The position numbers and the translations under genes are program-made. 64,000 bases of DNA, taken from Laburnicola sp. R22_1. Taxonomy: Eukaryota; Ascomycota; Dothideomycetes; Pleosporales; Didymosphaeriaceae. This document shows positions 11,167 through 22,299 of this stretch, one piece after another. The stretch spans positions 248,001-312,000 of the forward strand of contig JACONQ010000013.1 of assembly GCA_014281115.1 (NCBI GenBank). The letters are read 5' to 3'. Position 1 is the first letter of the stretch, and every line of letters begins with the position of its first letter. The notes under the pieces are model-generated. The model ran no database searches. It was not told the origin of the DNA and saw nothing but the letters and a program-made list of their open reading frames with translations.

Positions 11167-11353
11167 TATAAAGCTTTAAAAAAATTACTTATTTAGACTA
11201 TTTGTGTATATCTACGTAAGTCTACGCATATCTATATATCTCTAAGCATTTTTGCGCTAGTAAATTACTTATGTAAAAATGCGCACAAATGTGTAAGTCT
11301 GTGCACGTCTACGCACGATTCGCATAGTTAAGCAGAAAAACTTTCCTAATAAA
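11167..11353 (+). repeat. About 190-bp direct repeat, copy 2
   Basis: Matches 7503-7694 in the same orientation and is less altered: it retains GCGCACAAATGTGTAAGTCT and CACGATTCGCATAGTTAAGC where copy 1 has A/T. It lies inside or against the decayed copy of the unclassified element at 11354-11735. Confidence 0.65.
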
Positions 11354-11735
11354 AAGACTTAGTATTATATATATTAAAAAAAAGAATTTTTAGATATTAT
11401 AAATATTATAAAAGGCAGACTTATATAATATATATATAGTAAACTATAGTTATAACTTTATGCTCTACTATAGCTCTCTAATAGTTTACTAGTTAAGAGC
11501 TAAGATAATATATAACTTAGTTATACTAGATAGTAGACTATTTATTAACTACTATTAATAATACTATTATATAAAATACTAATAATAAAATTATTATTAT
11601 TTTATATATATTTTATTACTACTACTATATGCTAGGTACTAGGTTATAGTGCCTTCTGTTTTACTCCTCTTTGTGTATGGTGCGGACTCGACCTTAGAAT
11701 CTCCACACAACGAAGATCTTCAATAAGCAGAGTAT
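11354..11735 (-). mobile_element. Decayed partial copy of the unclassified 5.5-kb element
   Basis: Read on the minus strand from 11735, the roughly 110-bp terminal module is followed by sequence collinear with 5629-5920 of the better-preserved copy (for example GTCTACTATCTAGTATAACT versus GTCTGCTATCTGGCATAACT), with C to T and G to A differences almost throughout. The terminal module itself (11629-11735) is hardly altered. The copy ends near 11354 at the 190-bp repeat. Confidence 0.7.
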
Positions 11736-12145
11736 GGAGAGTTTGGCGCAGAGAAGGAGAAGTATACCTTTTCAGCGTCATCATGAGCAATGACATTTCC
11801 TTTGGTACCTTCGTTTCACACTTTTGTGAGATTTGCTTCGCGTTTGAATCAAACGCTGGTCGTATCTTACAGGCGGTGGATACGCCATGACGGCAAGAGG
11901 AGCTTGCTCTTTTGTTGATTTTTCTTTTTCTCTTTTTGCATGATACCCTGGTAGTTATTCTCGTCATACAAAGAAGATCATAGACTATACATCACTCCGC
12001 GCATCCATCAATACCAAGACCTCTTCATCCCAAAACGTACAATTCCGCCTTCCCAGGCTACGAAGTCGCTATCTCTCATCTCAGCGTTCGCACCACCACA
12101 CACAGCGCTACCCTCGCTTTCCCACTCCCTCCACAGCTCCATCCA
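11736..12145. other. Intergenic DNA downstream of the J-like gene
   Basis: GC-balanced DNA beginning directly after the repeat module; this is the boundary between the transposon block and the gene block. No gene recognised. A 107-codon minus-strand frame here (11644-11967) runs into the repeat and is judged spurious. Confidence 0.5.
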
Positions 12146-13274
12146 TCACACCCCTCCCGCCCTACACCCAACCGCAGCCAATCTCCACATAGTCACATCC
12201 CCATACCGCATCAACATCAACCTCTTCCACCCCAAATGCTCAAACGTATCCGCCCTCAATTCCCCATCCATCTTGAGTATAAACGTCGGACTATCCGGCC
12301 CAGTATACGTCTCAACCCACCTCGCCTCGTACTTCTCCCAGCTAAACATCAAGCACGTGCCAGATCTCCCCAGCCAGAACCCACGGTTCAAATCAAAGTC
12401 GAAGCCAAACTCCCAAGGAAAGCAGCTCTGCGCGGGGAAGCACGGCTCCGCAGCCAAACTCAGCGTCAGCGTGGACTTGGTCGATGCGACCTGCTTGAAG
12501 AGCGTGGTGAGGCGGGAGATGCGCATTGTTTGCGGCAAGGACACGACTTTGATAGTGAGTTCGTTTATAGTCGGGTCGTACGCCTCTCGCGAGGTGGGGT
12601 CGGGCGCGAGACCGATCTCGAAGCTCACGGCGTCTTGGTCGTGTGCGTTGGAGAGCGAGAGCTCGGTAACGTCGTTTAGGAAGTGGAATCTCGAAGAGAG
12701 GTTGAGTTGGAGGCGCCATTTGCTGATGGATATGTCGATTACGGTGCCGGTTTCCGACTTCATGTAGCGGTATGCTGCTTCTTTGTAGGAGGGCGGCTCG
12801 GCGGCGTCTGCGTCGCTGGATGCGGGGGGAGGCATTGGCGGACTCGCTTGAGGGTTCGGAGGACCCGCTTGAGTCTCGGTATTGGTTCTGTGGGTGGGCT
12901 CGCCCGCCGTCGTCGTCGGTCTTTGGCTGCTCGAAGACAGTAGCAGACGGCCCACGAGGGTCGAATGAGGGCCGATTAGGTGGCTGGCCATTCGCAGTTC
13001 GACCTCTGCTCACTTTCGCTGACCCGAATTTGCCGATGGCTTTATCGTAGGTTGCCCTCTTGACGGGATCGGAGAGAACAGCCCAAGCGGTCCCCGCCTC
13101 CTCTAGAATCGTCTCAGAACGTGATCGTCCAAATGGACCAAGAAGACGGATAACCTCCGGGTCATTTTTATGTAAAATTTTGCAGTAGGCGGCCTTAATC
13201 TGGCTGTATGATGCTGATTGATATAGACCTAATATCTCGTAGTGATTGCGGTGATGCGGAAATCCAGCAAACAT
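12146..13274 (-). CDS. J-domain-like protein (HPD motif absent), probably two exons
   Basis: The N-terminal frame from ATG 13274 encodes a J-like fold (NHYEILGLYQSASYSQIKAAY, then WAVLSDPVKRATYDKAIG). The HPD loop that stimulates Hsp70 ATPase reads HKND instead, so co-chaperone activity is doubtful. A second frame ending at 12146 encodes a Pro-rich linker and a globular C-terminal region (PSYKEAAYRYMKSETGTV, YPWEFGFDFDLNRGFWLGRSG-like block, YGDVTMWRLAAVG). The two frames overlap between about 12,870 and 13,015 and must be joined by an intron or a frameshift; I could not find an unambiguous GT-AG pair, so the junction is open. Fungal proteins with a J-like N-terminus and this C-terminal half are known to me only as uncharacterised. 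Confidence 0.65.
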
Positions 13275-13803
13275 GCTGCTGGCGGTGGTAGTGGCGGTGG
13301 TAGTGGCGGTGGTGTTGATTGAATAAAGTTGAACGTGTGCGAAAGGGCGATTAGGAGCGAGTGACAAGTGAGATTGGGCAATTATATAGTTAGTGGGGTA
13401 TTTGTTGTATTGTGAAAAGGTAAAGTGCTGTCCGGCTTACTATGACGTCCACAACAGTTTCATTCACTCTAACAATTTATCTGTGAAAGATTAGTCGGAC
13501 ATTCAAAGTTAGAGACATTCTGTCGAGTCTCTCATGTGATGATTCTCGTTCAAGTGATTCGAATGGATCATGCCAAGGACACTCGTTTGTTCTACCGGGC
13601 ACATACCTATCTTCCAACAAGACATATTCAACACCGGGGTTGTGCGTATACAGCTACTGTCAAAGTTTCAGACGTACCGGAAAGGCGAACTCGATGCATC
13701 CCATGGGGAACAAGGCGGGTATGAACAAGGCGGGTATAATAAACTCGCGCTCGCCGTCGCCACATCTTGACGATGGTCCGCACCACACCGTCTTCCTATT
13801 ACC
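13275..13803. other. Intergenic region between J-like gene and glucosidase I
   Basis: Contains the 5' flank of the J-like gene, with CACCACC-type repeats just upstream of its ATG, and the 3' flank of the glucosidase gene. No additional gene supported. Confidence 0.4.
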
Positions 13804-16500
13804 TTACACGTTTCTCCTCCACCCCCTCAACGTTCCGACGAATCTTCTCCTCGTGAACCAGATAAACACCATCCCAACCATGGCGATCAGAATCGCACCC
13901 CCACCCCACCTCCCTTGCTCCTCCGCCTCTTTGACAGCCCACCCAAGGCCCCCCTTCACTGCCCCTTTGACTCCCATTCCCGTCCCTAAATCTGGAAACG
14001 CTATGATTTTGACCACCAAAGCCGTCCAACCCGTAAACCCGGCGGTCCTCTGCCCCTTCCCATACTCATTAAACTGCTCCCATGCGTACCCCGTATCCTT
14101 CCAACTATTGTACACTGTATTCCCAACATTAACCCTCAACTCGTTATAAATCTCGCGACAGCGATGCTGCAGTGGTCCGTCGCGCTGCGCGAGGAAAAGT
14201 AAGCGCTCAATAAGGAGGTAGTTGATATTGATCCAGATGGGCGAGCGCCAGTAGTTATCCCCAGTTCCATAGTACGAGCTCTCGGGTGAGAGGCTACGGA
14301 CGCCGAAGTCAGTCCAGAGATGCTTGGGTGACCGGATGAGATCCAGGGTAGCGTTCAGGTGTGGGTGTTCGGGGCCAAGAAAACCGAGCATAAAGGGGAA
14401 CAGAGAGACGTAGCCTTTTGGACATGTGAAGTCGTGTTTAGAGTCCCAAATACGGACATCGCAGTACATCTGCTGGTCTTCTGACCAATGCAGTGTCTCG
14501 ATGTTCTGACGAATGTTGCGCGTGTGCGTGCGAAAGGTTACGATGTCTATCTCGTTGGAGGTGTACAGGGCGAGTTTTTCTAGGGCCGAAGCCATGACGC
14601 CCACCCAGGACAGGGCGTCTACGTGTAGCTCGGTGGTATCTGGGGGTTCGGCGCGCGGAAAGTCGTCGAGGCCACTAGCAAAGTTAGAGTGAGGTTTGCG
14701 GCCCCGCCAGCGGTAGCCCTCGTCGAGGTTGGTGTGGGGTTGTGAGTGGGATTCAACGTCTCCTGCTTGCGTTGACCTCCACCACTCGTAGTGTTTCTTT
14801 AATTTGGGGTAGAGCTCCTCAATTAGTGCCCTGCCCTTCTCTTTCACACTATGGTAATTTGACTCATGACCATTGTATTTCGTCTTTTTCTGCAACATGT
14901 CGACAAAGTTCGAAACGATCCAGAACAGTGTTGGTGGGTTCGCGATATTGGTAGCTTGCACTCGGAACTCCTTGGGCACTTTACTCTCCGCCTCAGCGCC
15001 CAGAATCTGCTCTCTTGCAATCCATCCGTCGCTATCGATCAGTGACAGCCAGCTACGCACCACCTCAAGAGCGAGATCGGCGTCCCATTCCAGTATTAGC
15101 AGTAGATGGAAGCCCTCGTCCCACAGGAAACCTCTAGGAAAAAATGACCGCGAAGGGACGTGAGTGAGGAGCTCATATGGTCCTTGGGTGCCCGCTTTTA
15201 CACCTCCGTTGCCACCGGATCTCTCGACGGTATTCTTGCCGTAGAAGTAGCTCAGTCCTCCCTGCAGATTCGAGAACACTGTTCGCGAGAAGGCTGCGTG
15301 ATTTTCGGTACCGAAAGGTGAATTGGGGGCAAAGACGGAGGAAAAGCGTTTCTCGAAAGTTTGGATCGTGCTATTAAGCTCAGCGGTAAGCTGGTCGGCT
15401 GTGACGTATTAGTACCCAGGTCGACGTTTTACTTGGCGAGAAGCTCGCGTATATGGTCGCCACGGAATATATGGCCGCCGCAAGGTACAGGGAGGAAGAT
15501 GGGGTACCTTACATGACATGGCCACAGTGGCAGTCTGGGTAGAATATAGAATATCGAACTGCAGCGGAGTCAGCTCAATCCATGCGCATCAAGTTCGGCC
15601 ACTTGCCTCAAATGCGTCATTAAATGTATACTGCACGAAATGCATACTGCCCGGCCCAGGCCCATTCGGTAGTGCGCCGTCGTTTTCAGCCACGACGTGT
15701 TGAAAGAGAGCTTCTTGCACAGTGCAATCAGCCCATGATGCCAAAAACATATGCCGAAGAAGAACTTCGCTTCATTGATTTCGTACGTACATTTCGCGTC
15801 CCAGAGCGCCCACTCCTTGGCCGGTCTAACGCTTTTCACAACGGTGCCGGTATGCCTCCCATGCTCCCCCATGCCCTTCGGTTTCGGCATACGAACCTCG
15901 GCTGTGCCCAGCTTCGAATGTTCCACGTGGACATTCACGGCCTCTGGAGGCGTGTCGTTGGCCTGCATGCTCTCGATGACGGCGGCGTCGAGCTGGCAGT
16001 CCGCACAAGCATCCATGGCCTCCATAGCGACGTAGAACACCACCCGTGTCTTCACGCCACTGGGGTGGTCCAGGCGGGGCGTGCCTTTGACACGCAGCGC
16101 CCAGTTCCCTGCACCTTGGCCCTCGACCTTCTTCACGAAGTCGGTCGTGAGGTCGATCTCGTTGATCTGGTCTTCGATCGTCTGTGTGCCGCCGTGCCGG
16201 GTGTCGTACGCGGTCCAGCTGGAGCTCGCCATGCCGTCGGCGGCTTCGCAGCTATGTCGGAGGTCTGTAGACACGGTCAGATACAAGAATTGTGCCTGGA
16301 ACTCGCGACTTGCCCTTCTCGCTCCCATCAAGCTTCCCCCACATGATTCCGAAAAGCAAGCTCTCGGGCACGCGCGGACGAATGCCCAGGTACAGATTCG
16401 AGCGGTATGGGCCCCATTTGAGCGATGCATTATTGGACGCCAGGCCGTCGGCGACGGCGAGAGGCGAGAGTAGGGCGACGAGGGCGGAGAGTGTGTACAT
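13804..16500 (-). CDS. Mannosyl-oligosaccharide glucosidase (glucosidase I, GH63)
   Basis: This is the ER enzyme that removes the outermost alpha-1,2-glucose from the Glc3Man9GlcNAc2 glycan after transfer to proteins. Exons on the minus strand: 16500-16314, 16264-15791, 15710-15607, 15558-15513, 15398-13804, giving 2,406 nt and 801 aa. GH63 N-terminal blocks are clear (WGPYRSNLYLGIRPR, RHGGTQTIEDQINEIDLTTDF, GPGPGSMHFVQYTFND), as are C-domain blocks (PSRSFFPRGFLWDEGFHLLL, EQILGAEAESKVP, NYWRSPIWININYL). A signal peptide (MYTLSALVALLSPLAVADG) starts the protein and a hydrophobic segment (GAILIAMVGMVFIWF) followed by RRR lies near the C-terminus. Introns 1 (16313-16265) and 3 (15606-15559) begin with GC in a GCAAGT context; introns 2 and 4 are GT-AG. 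The total length being an exact multiple of three supports the model. Confidence 0.93.
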
Positions 16501-17060
16501 GACAGGTCGACGCCGTCAATTGGTCGGACAATGCGTACGACGACAGTTCGGACCCATTTCAAGAGAACGGGCGCAGTCTTTGGGAGAAGGCAAGGAAAGA
16601 AAGACTGCAGGCTGTCAGCTTGGGGCTTGGGAGCACACGAGCGCCCTGACCCCAGCCGTGTCTCATTGGTCGCTCTGAGCCCTGCGTCGCTGTCACTGCC
16701 ACTGGCCCACTGGCTACCCAACCTCCTCGTCGACCATCACTGCGACACGCGCGCGCGGGACGCTCATCATAGCCTTGTGTATAGACATCACTGCGATGCA
16801 GTGCGCGATCCATTTGCTCAGTATCGCTCCCGTCAAGTCACGTGCATCCTTATCCCCCGCCAACGACGTCACCGCGCCGCTCTAGCCAACACCATGTCGC
16901 CACGCCACCATCTGCCGCAGACTTCGTGGAAAAGCAAACCGGGTGGTCAACGTGCATTGCGGATACAGTAACTGCTCCTGGCTACTAAGCTTTTGCGCAA
17001 AACCAGCGCATTTCATCGTTTGGTGGAGATTCGTCTTCTGCAAAGAAGAATAAGCGCAGT
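16501..17060. promoter_or_regulatory. Divergent upstream region of glucosidase I and the P-loop kinase
   Basis: The two genes are transcribed away from each other across 560 bp. No TATA box stands out. Overlapping open frames on both strands here are considered chance. Confidence 0.4.
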
Positions 17061-17964
17061 ATGGAAGAACAGGTCGATCGCCTCGTGAGAAAAACTTGGG
17101 GTATTCTTCGCTCTGTCCAGGATTACAGGATTCTAATGTTGACACTGCGATAGACAAACTCCAACATGTGCCTGCCTCCAAACGCATCCTCATCGCCTGT
17201 TCGGGAATTCCTGGCTCAGGTATGCCCTTTCGAGATTCGGCCACAGCTCGAACCTAACACTAGCTAGGGAAAACCACCCTCGCTGCTAAAGTATCAAATG
17301 CAATCAACGCCCTGCACGCCCAACAGAGTCCTGGAATCCACACCAGCAACCCGCTCTCCGCTTTCCTCCCCATGGATGGCTATCATCTCTCCCGGCAACA
17401 ACTAGACTCCCTGCCCGACCCCATTTCCGCACACGCTCGTCGAGGCGCAGAGTTTACCTTTGACGGCGACTCCTTCCTGACACTTGTGAAAAAGTTGAGG
17501 GAACCGCTGTGTCCCGAAACGCAAACTATTTTCGCACCTTCGTTTGATCACGCTACGAAGGATCCGGGTACAGTTTGCTTGCTAGCTGAGCAGAGTATGG
17601 CAATTGTACTGACTTTTTCTTCCTGCATGGCATAGTTGCCGATGACATCCCCATCGCCGCTTCGATCCGCATCATTATCTTCGAAGGCAACTACTTATCT
17701 CTCGACAAGCCGCCTTGGAGGGACGCTGCAGCATTGATGGATGAACTGTGGTTTGTCGAAGTGGATATGGAGGTTGCGAGGAAACGACTGATATATCGAC
17801 ATGTTCAAGCGGGTATTGCGGGGGATGAAGAAGAGGCAGCGAAAAGGGCGGACGAGAATGACCTTATTAATGGAAAGGAGGTTATGGAGAAAAGGCTAGA
17901 AGTTCAGGAGGTTATTGTGAGTAAGGATGATGAGGGGTGGAAGCCGGAAAGACAGGATGAGTGA
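17061..17964 (+). CDS. P-loop kinase of the uridine kinase/phosphoribulokinase group (Yfh7-like)
   Basis: Exons 17061-17100, 17154-17219, 17268-17567 and 17636-17964 total 735 nt and 244 aa. The Walker A motif ACSGIPGSGKTTLA is created by splicing intron 2, which cuts the codon of its second Gly block. Further family blocks are FLPMDGYHLSRQQLD, FDHATKDP, IIIFEGNYLSL and WFVEVDMEVARKRLIYRH, with WR in the lid region. This pattern belongs to small fungal kinases annotated as uridine kinase, nicotinamide riboside kinase or Yfh7-like; the substrate cannot be told from sequence. All introns are 48-68 nt with normal GT-AG borders, and each junction restores the frame. It is divergent from glucosidase I. 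Confidence 0.85.
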
Positions 17965-18349
17965 GGCACACAGAGAAGCTATCACTGCCTCAGTTCGCAA
18001 CCAAGCGCTCGTGCCACAAGCAGCTACTTTGCGAGAACCCAATGTGAATGAACATAAAAACTCATTTGCTTTCTAGGCCTTAGAAGCCGGTCAGGCCAAA
18101 CAAAACGGTGGCTGAGCTTACTAAAGTAGCGCTAGCGTCCCGATCCCGTCCAGGTCAACACCGTGTGAACGCAGAACGCATTGCGATACCGCTGTCAGCA
18201 TCATGTAATTGTCCCCAACGGCGGTGCATCCTCCTGAATATTGCGTCTATTTTACACTCGTCTCTGACCAGTGTACAGCATCGCAACGCTTCAGTGCCAC
18301 TCAAGGAGAAGAATGAAATACAACCAGATCCTGAACACCGGAGGCGACT
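17965..18349. other. Intergenic, possibly containing the lost 5' part of the patatin pseudogene
   Basis: No intact gene. An open plus-strand frame from 18108 joins the patatin-like frame at about 18340, but the upstream part (before HGTQHSIRWADSPEKSKR) has no recognisable similarity. Confidence 0.4.
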
Positions 18350-21300
18350 TAAAAGGTCAAGGATTACGCACGGTACTCAGCACAGCATTAGATGGGCGGA
18401 CTCGCCAGAGAAGTCAAAACGGCAATATGCCGTGACCGAGTTGTATCCTCGCCTTTTATACACTTTCTCGGATGTTATTGTTTTCGTTCTCCGAAACCCT
18501 AAGTAAGCACTCCTGCAATCTTGCGCACTCGTCATCTTCTCACTTGCCATTAAACTGGACCTTCGCATCTGCTGTCGTTTCAAAGCTGGTCAACTGGGCA
18601 TCTTCTTCCATGGAAAAGTCACTCAACCAGCCTACACTTCCTCATGCTGTCATTGTTCTCAACGCGACCGATGTTGAGATCAATCCGGAAGAATGGGATC
18701 CCGAGTTTTCCACGAAAGCCCTTCTGTCGACCGTCGCCGAGGCTGCACATCGGGACCCTTCTTATTAACGCCTGCTCGACGTCTGGGCTAGACGAGGCAA
18801 AGTCATCCACAGTATGAAAGACCTGCTTGAGTGTTACTATTCCTCGGTTACAGTTGTTCGCATACCTATCAAGGGCAGATATATGAAGATTGACGATTAA
18901 GTAAGGAAACTTCGCAATGTATTGCAAAGAAATGCGTCGAATCTTGTAGGGCCAAACGCAAGTCGCGAATGCTCTCTAACTCTGAAGAACAGAACGTATA
19001 TCTGCAATGCGCTTTCGATCACTTCTCTCAGGATCTCGACACCCCGTTTAATTTCATGGATGTCGCTTTCCGGATCAACCCTATCCCGCTGGACTTCGGA
19101 GGTAACATCCTAAAATTGGCCGTTGCCATCAAAGATTCTCGATACAGTGAGCCCCGGAACATCTTCTCAGAGCTTAGCTTCATGGTCGCTTCATGTATAC
19201 TCTTAGATCGTTCGCGTCATAATCTCAAAGGTACGTTCATACCATGAAGCTCATTGTCTGCTCGTATTTTAAGATATTGCATCAGGACCGGCGGAGAAAA
19301 TACGAGAGAGGGCTTACATGGACTAGTGCAATTCGGCACTCGAAGACTTTTGTGCGATCTTCTGTCCATGCACCTTCTCGACCTCGGGAGCAAACGTGGA
19401 CGATGCATCAATGTCAAAGAACGTCACCTCAAAGGCCACCAGAATGCGCGCGGTCAGATCATCGGTACTGGACCTTATGAATCTGATTTCACATGGGAAA
19501 CCTTCGCCAGTGAATGGTCGTGCCTCGTACATACTCATCTAGCCGACTTCCAGAACAAAGTCCAGACCGTGATGACTATCACATTGGTCAATGAGCTCGA
19601 TGCCATCACCGATCTCCACAGTCATAATGTGAACCATTTCTTCCAGCGTCTGGGTGGAGCTTCGAACTTTGTCAGCCATTCAACATGCTTCTGTTGCCTC
19701 AGGGACTTGGCGGAACATCCACTTCCTTGTGGGCACATATTGTGCAGTGCATGAATTAGGCATTATGGCCGACAGCATGCAAAAGTTGGAGAGCTGTTCA
19801 TAATTGAAGCTTGTCCTCTACACGAGTTACATACTGCTTTCCCTACACCTTGGGAGGTCCACTTCAAACCTGCTTCGGCTGGTGTACGCATACTGTCTCT
19901 AGATGGGTGAGTACACACCATAATCTTACTGTAGGATTACTGGCCAGATTAGTGGTGGTATCAGGGGTATAGTGATACTTGAAGTTCTGCGGGGGATTGA
20001 AAACGAACTTGGCAAGAAGATACCTATTCAGACCTCCTTTGACCTCATTGTGGGAACTAGGTAAGTGCTATCTTTGAAGGGCACGAGCATCCATTTTCTT
20101 GCTCATTAGATCACATCTCTCGCGTTTCTCGCCTAAGTCTGACGTAAATCAGTACGGGTGGCCTGCTTGCGCTCGGCCTCGGCGTGAATAATTGGTCTGT
20201 AGACCACATGATTTGAAATATTCCCGAGATTGGTTGATAAGGCCTTCACACCCAAATTGGGTGGGTTGAAATTTGGTCAAAGAAAGTACCGGACAAGGCC
20301 TTTCGGAGAGATCTTGATGGAACATCTCAAAGATGAACCGCTTTTTGGCGGAGTCAATGAGTTGCCTGTCCGTCATTCGCCAAAGGTTACGGTGACTGCT
20401 GCGACTGAGACGGGCGAGGAAGCGGTGATATTCGCCAACTATAATCGGGCAGATGTTGACCAAGGTAAGCACACATACTAATATCAGTAATATCAGAACC
20501 TCATCTGCTGACTTTCTCTTAAGTCGGATATCGATTGGTCCGTCCAGATAATCCAAAGGATGAACTCAAGATTTGGGAAGCGTAAGTAATGGTTTATCGA
20601 AATTCTTATTTGCCTAAAATGATCCCAGTGCAAGAGCTACTTCTGCGGCGCCCACCTTCTTCAGGCCGTTCGTCAATTCTCGGCGCATAAAAGAAGGATT
20701 TCTGCATGGTGCCGTCTTCCACAACAACCCAGTCCGGATTGCCAACTATGAGAGCAAACTCATTTGGCCAAACATAGAAGAATGTCATCCTGATATCCTG
20801 TTGTCTGTTGGTACTGGGCATAATGGAATAGACACCGAAGTCTTCATCGACGTAGGCCCACTTGACCGCAGATTCTTCCACGAGCGCAACGTATTGACCA
20901 AATCGGATCCACTGAACCAGCAACAACGATCCATGCCCGCACTCCGTGCTTTCCCAGAGGTTCACTAATGGCTTAACATACTGTTCAGACGCGTCGACAA
21001 CATACTCGACTCTGAATCCATTTGGCGCAACTTTCGAAAAGACATTGTTGGCATTTCTTCGAGCGTTGTTGCACAGCGTTATATTCGAATCAACCCCTAT
21101 ATTCGATTTCGTACGCCCAAGATGGACGAAACGAGTCAAGTCGGCAGGTTACAAGAGGAGGTTAGGTTGCGCATGCAATTGCATTCGATGCGCATGAAGA
21201 TTGACGCGATCACTTCTTAACTGGTTCCAAGTTCCTTCTACTTTGAAAAGTCTGGGCCTGCAAAAGAAGTTGGTGACCACTATGTCGTGCATGGTAAGTA

Positions 21301-21618
21301 GTTCGGTTGTGCATGTCTTCTAATTATGTCCTCTGTCCAGGACGAACGTTTTATCGTCTAGGCACGCTCAAGTGTCGATTCATGTCAGGTTCAGACTACC
21401 TCCGAGCGTTGGACGAGTCCATGCGCAAGCGCCAACTGCAATACTTCCAGCCATTCTTCAGGATCAGAGAAACCGACCATGAAGAGTTCCAAGACATACG
21501 CATGACCCAGAGCACGATCCAGAATATGATCGAGTTTGGAAACCTCGAGTTCGATTCGCATCCTCATCCCTGTCTCGATGCAATGGGGACTCATCTCAAT
21601 CGATCTTCACCTATCTAG
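18350..21618 (+). pseudogene. Patatin-like phospholipase with RING-like segment, multiply broken
   Basis: Read across several frames this matches a large fungal patatin-like protein. In order: YPRLLYTFSDVIVFVLRN, LPHAVIVLNATD, a Cys-rich block (CFCCLRDLAEHPLPCGHILC), the oxyanion block DGGGIRG formed by splicing, the nucleophile motif GTSTGG, also formed by splicing, and a C-terminal region ending at 21618. Lesions: stops TAA 18766, TAA 18898, TAG 19324, TGA 19752 (replacing a Cys of the Cys-rich block), TAA 20966 and TAA 21218; frame jumps near 18,965, 19,390 and 20,235. The catalytic Asp loop, normally DGA or DGG, reads HGA (EGFLHGAVFHNNP). Several introns still have good borders (20060-20153, 20465-20523 region, 20582-20629). 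Flanking genes are intact in frame, so sequencing error is unlikely. Confidence 0.85.
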
Positions 21619-21732
21619 CGACCCGACCAAGCCGCATCCATTTTCAGGCTTTCCCCATCAGCGGCTTCCCACGTAACTTAGCCGACGACGACGTGCTCAA
21701 GAGAGCGACTAAGTCATATCCGACAGCACGAC

Positions 21733-22299
21733 TTGGTGACCATTCTACCCATATCCAGGCCTTCTGCTACCACCCTCGCCATCAACTACTACTTTACAAT
21801 CGTCAGAAGAACAACCAAAAATGATCCCCCCGCCCCTCTCTATGCCAGCAATCCAACGCACGCAAGTTCTTCTCCACCGACAACGTACTCGGAACCCGCA
21901 GCAGCGACGAGCACGGATCCCCCCCACCCAACGAGCGACTGGACCCGTCGTCGCCAACAGGTCGCCCGCCCGTCTCCCAAACCGGTGCAAAATTATATTG
22001 GGAAATTGGTTTTCGAGCTCGATGATGTTTCGTCCGCACCGTGGTATGGTGATGTCTATGATGAGAGCGAGGAGGAGTTGACGAGCGCGCGGGAGAGTTG
22101 TACGTGTACTTTGAGCGCGGCACAACTTGATGATGATGATGATGGCTCGGGTAGGGACGGCGTTGCGGTTGTGCCTCGCTGTCGGGTACGGTTTCAGGAT
22201 AGTAGTGGCGGGGTGAGGCGGGCGCGGACGCAGTCGAGTGAAGTGGAGTTTTCGACTGTGACTGTGACTGGGTACTTACTGATGGGGGTATTGACGTAG
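21733..22299 (+). CDS. Possible hypothetical protein or exon, weakly supported
   Basis: An open frame of 188 codons with no ATG except near its end (the first usable Met is at GYLLMGV). It has a mixed, protein-like second half: KLVFELDDVSSAPWYGDVYD, an acidic run after TLSAAQL, and CRVRFQDSSGG. It could be an exon of an unseen gene, a remnant, or chance in GC-rich DNA; long frames also exist on the opposite strand. No family recognised. Confidence 0.25.
   Translation: MVTILPISRPSATTLAINYYFTIVRRTTKNDPPAPLYASNPTHASSSPPTTYSEPAAATSTDPPHPTSDWTRRRQQVARPSPKPVQNYIGKLVFELDDVSSAPWYGDVYDESEEELTSARESCTCTLSAAQLDDDDDGSGRDGVAVVPRCRVRFQDSSGGVRRARTQSSEVEFSTVTVTGYLLMGVLT

Noticed and set aside
11644..11967. 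107-codon minus-strand frame downstream of the J-like gene
   Set aside because: Its C-terminal half is the terminal module of the repeat family and the rest is low-information; not a gene.
12236..13050. Several plus-strand frames across the J-like gene
   Set aside because: They lie opposite a gene with recognisable domains and have no motifs of their own.
13640..14149. 169-codon plus-strand frame overlapping the 3' end of glucosidase I
   Set aside because: Antisense shadow of the conserved GH63 C-terminus.
15624..16346. 240-codon plus-strand frame over the glucosidase I N-terminal exons
   Set aside because: Antisense shadow; the minus strand has conserved GH63 blocks.
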